Positions 62,391 to 64,000 of a DNA stretch of 64,000 bases are shown piece after piece. Under the pieces are notes generated by a model. That model had not been told where the DNA came from, made no database searches, and was given only the letters and a program-made list of their open reading frames with translations. Position numbers and translations under genes: made by a program. The stretch covers positions 835,670 through 899,669 of the forward strand of contig JAJNNC010000002.1 of the NCBI GenBank assembly GCA_021730635.1, in the 5' to 3' direction. How positions within the stretch are numbered: the first letter of the stretch is position 1; every line of letters begins with the position of its first letter. The stretch is from Catalimonadaceae bacterium JC749. Lineage in GTDB: Bacteria; Bacteroidota; Bacteroidia; Cytophagales; Cyclobacteriaceae.

Positions 62391-62807
62391 ATGGGATCTA
62401 AGTTCATTTATACCACACTCCTTATAGGTTGTATTGCTGCATCTGCGCTAGCGCAGTGTCCTTCCGTTGAGCCAGAATTTATTGTAGTACACGAACAAAA
62501 TCAAAACGGAAGAGATGGGGAGATACACGCTGTATTTAAAGGGTTTGAGGAGCGACTTGATCCAAATACAAGCAACTACAATTTTCATTTATGGGATGGA
62601 GATTTACAAGCTTTCGTATACAACGCCAATAAACTGGATCCGGGTTTTTACGAGAACAAAGATATTACACTCTCTTTTCTGCCCCCACATACCATCGTTT
62701 TCAAAAATGTACCTCCCAGCGGAAGCTATCAGGTTGTGATAACCGGTCCGAAATGCAGACACACCTATCAACCTCAGAACATTACTGTAAAAGCTTATAA
62801 AAAGTAG
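62391..62807 (+). CDS. Short secreted protein resembling the N-terminus of the adjacent large surface protein
   Basis: A 138-residue protein with a clear signal peptide (MGSKFIYTTLLIGCIAASAL, cleavage near AQ22). The mature part, CPSVEPEFIVVH to the end, is beta-rich and has two cysteines, Cys23 and Cys122. It aligns by eye with residues 31-144 of the neighbouring protein: CPS near the start, DGEIHAVF against DGQIQISF, TIVF, and a V/LPP segment ending in ITG before the second cysteine. No function is known. It ends five bases before the next gene, so they are one unit. Confidence 0.75.
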   Translation: MGSKFIYTTLLIGCIAASALAQCPSVEPEFIVVHEQNQNGRDGEIHAVFKGFEERLDPNTSNYNFHLWDGDLQAFVYNANKLDPGFYENKDITLSFLPPHTIVFKNVPPSGSYQVVITGPKCRHTYQPQNITVKAYKK

Positions 62808-62812
62808 GTCTT

Positions 62813-64000
62813 ATGACAAAGAATTTTACTACAATACCACTGACTTTATTGTTAGTAATTTTTTTCACAGGGTGGTTGATTCCGACAGAAGTATTGGGGC
62901 AGATATGCCCTAGCAGGCCTGCCAGTAGTGCTACCATCGTGGCTACTTCAGAACAATGTTTAGATGCCAATGATGGTCAGATTCAAATTTCCTTTGTTAA
63001 CAGTTCGGGAAATTATGATCCGAGTCTGGGTAATTTTGATCCTAGTGGAGGAGATTATTCATACAACTTGTTTGATGGTGGAGAAGGCGTTTGGGTTTAT
63101 GATGAATCTGGATTTTCTCCGGGCTTAGATGTGGTGCCAAGCATCAGTGTTGCTTATACTGCCCCTAATACTATTGTATTTACGGGACTGCCACCTAACG
63201 ATGATGGTATCGGATACACCATTTATATTACAGGGGGAACCTGTAGTGGACCCGGTGGCAGTGAGCGCTTTACCTCAGGTGCTTTCGGTATCATTATCAC
63301 TCCTGCTACAGATATTATCATTGATAATACTGCTATCAATACTACAGGAAATGCGAAATGTACGGCACCTTACAATGGAGAAATAGACATGACAGGTGCT
63401 GTAACCGGTGGTGCAGGGAGTTATGAGTATTCTATTGATGGGGGTACCACTTTTCAGGTAAGTCCTGTATTCAGTGCCCTGCTTCAGGGGACTTATACAG
63501 TAACTGTAAGAGATGCAAATGGCTGTGAGAAAGATGAGGCCAATGTGGTGGTGGACGATAACCAGAGTGCGCCTACTGCAAATATCTCTCCGGATCCGGC
63601 AGCGACATGTATCGGAATAGATCTGAACCTGAATGGTAATCCGGGAGGTGGCATGGGACCCTATACGCACAGTTGGACAGGCGATATTGGCCCCTTGTCA
63701 GCTACTAATATTTCCAATCCGGTCTTCAACAGTGCAGCAACAGGAGTGTTTAACCTCACTTATACAGTAACCGATGCTAATGGTTGTACAAGTTCTGATG
63801 CAATCGTTGTGACCGTTAGTGAGGATAATGCCAATTTTTCCTATGTAAAGTATGCCTACTGCCAGAATGAAGTTGATCCAGTGGCCAGTACGGCTCAGGC
63901 AGGTAGCTTTACGGCTGCTCCAGCCGGTCTGGTGTTTGTGGATAACACCACAGGAGAAATAGACCTGGATGCCTCCACGGTGGGGACTTACACTTTGACC
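62813..64000 (+). CDS. Large surface protein with SprB-type repeat, N-terminal part (gene continues past the window)
   Basis: 396 codons are visible with no stop before the window ends. A signal peptide occupies about residues 1-30 (TLLLVIFFTGWLIPT), followed by an N-terminal domain (31-165) similar to the preceding short protein. A SprB-type repeat lies at about 183-239 (GSYEYSIDGGTTFQVS and LLQGTYTVTVRDANGCE); a PKD/Ig-like unit lies at about 252-336 (TGVFNLTYTVTDANGC); a further adhesin unit begins near 341 (FSYVKYAYCQNEVDP and PAGLVFVDNTTGEIDL). Such proteins are exported by the type IX system and mediate gliding or adhesion in Bacteroidota. The C-terminal sorting signal would lie outside the window. 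Confidence 0.85.
   Translation, partial: MTKNFTTIPLTLLLVIFFTGWLIPTEVLGQICPSRPASSATIVATSEQCLDANDGQIQISFVNSSGNYDPSLGNFDPSGGDYSYNLFDGGEGVWVYDESGFSPGLDVVPSISVAYTAPNTIVFTGLPPNDDGIGYTIYITGGTCSGPGGSERFTSGAFGIIITPATDIIIDNTAINTTGNAKCTAPYNGEIDMTGAVTGGAGSYEYSIDGGTTFQVSPVFSALLQGTYTVTVRDANGCEKDEANVVVDDNQSAPTANISPDPAATCIGIDLNLNGNPGGGMGPYTHSWTGDIGPLSATNISNPVFNSAATGVFNLTYTVTDANGCTSSDAIVVTVSEDNANFSYVKYAYCQNEVDPVASTAQAGSFTAAPAGLVFVDNTTGEIDLDASTVGTYTLT

Noticed and set aside
1..64000. CRISPR arrays, tRNA or rRNA genes, insertion sequences, prophage
   Set aside because: I looked for direct-repeat arrays, tRNA-like cloverleaf ends, transposase motifs and phage structural genes on both strands and saw none; a covariance-model scan could still find a tRNA I missed.

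Overview
The window looks like a chromosomal segment of a Bacteroidota bacterium, most likely order Cytophagales. Supporting signs are many lipoproteins, lineage-typical families (DUF4292, DUF4837, DUF5606, bacterial GGGP synthase, GH3, a Thermus-type isocitrate dehydrogenase), few Shine-Dalgarno sequences, several TTG or GTG starts, Bacteroidota-type promoters (TTTG, about 19 nt, TANNTTTG), and a SprB-repeat surface protein at the right edge. I see no rRNA, tRNA, CRISPR array, insertion sequence or prophage.

Layout. 1-4.6 kb: end of rplT, a GH3-family enzyme, then dxr and rseP overlapping by one base. 4.6-12.3 kb: an OmpA/beta-propeller envelope protein divergent from lon, an AsmA-like protein and an AI-2E-family transporter. 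12.4-18.1 kb: a 46-residue membrane protein translationally coupled to a sodium:solute symporter, then murI, a radical SAM/SPASM protein, and a MurK-like kinase with murQ (amino-sugar and peptidoglycan recycling). 18.2-23.5 kb: hypothetical protein, SprT-like protease, small membrane protein, lipoprotein, engB, DUF5606 and isocitrate dehydrogenase. 23.8-36 kb: a same-strand envelope-rich run: enoyl-CoA hydratase, flippase, dut, nucleotidyltransferase, TPR protein, DUF4292 lipoprotein, EnvC-like amidase activator, tatA, gatA, MltD-like transglycosylase with two LysM domains, DUF4837 lipoprotein. 36.3-44 kb: malic enzyme with phosphotransacetylase-like domain, ABC exporter and truA, Na/Pi symporter, small membrane protein overlapping GGGP synthase. 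44.2-51.2 kb is the most accessory-looking part: an RlmA-type methyltransferase with an unexpected extra C-terminal domain, a Cys-rich protein of unknown function, a VOC protein with a perfect Shine-Dalgarno, a GAF histidine kinase, a DUF1080 lipoprotein, an SDR and a YpdA-like reductase. 51.3-59.1 kb: SGNH-hydrolase lipoprotein paired with a TonB-dependent receptor, M3 oligopeptidase, flavin/2Fe-2S reductase. 59.4-64 kb: purB, greA, a HIT protein, then a short secreted protein and the start of a large surface protein whose N-terminal domain resembles it.

The dominant theme is the cell envelope: peptidoglycan precursor supply (murI), recycling (MurK-like kinase, murQ), remodelling (EnvC-like, MltD-like), lipid precursors (dxr, GGGP synthase), protein export (tatA, rseP), glycan export (flippase, nucleotidyltransferase) and surface proteins. 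No single obviously new defence or mobile system is visible. The most promising less-described items are the short/long secreted protein pair at the right edge, the RlmA fusion, the tiny symporter partner, and a promoter-terminator unit ahead of greA that may be an sRNA or attenuated leader.
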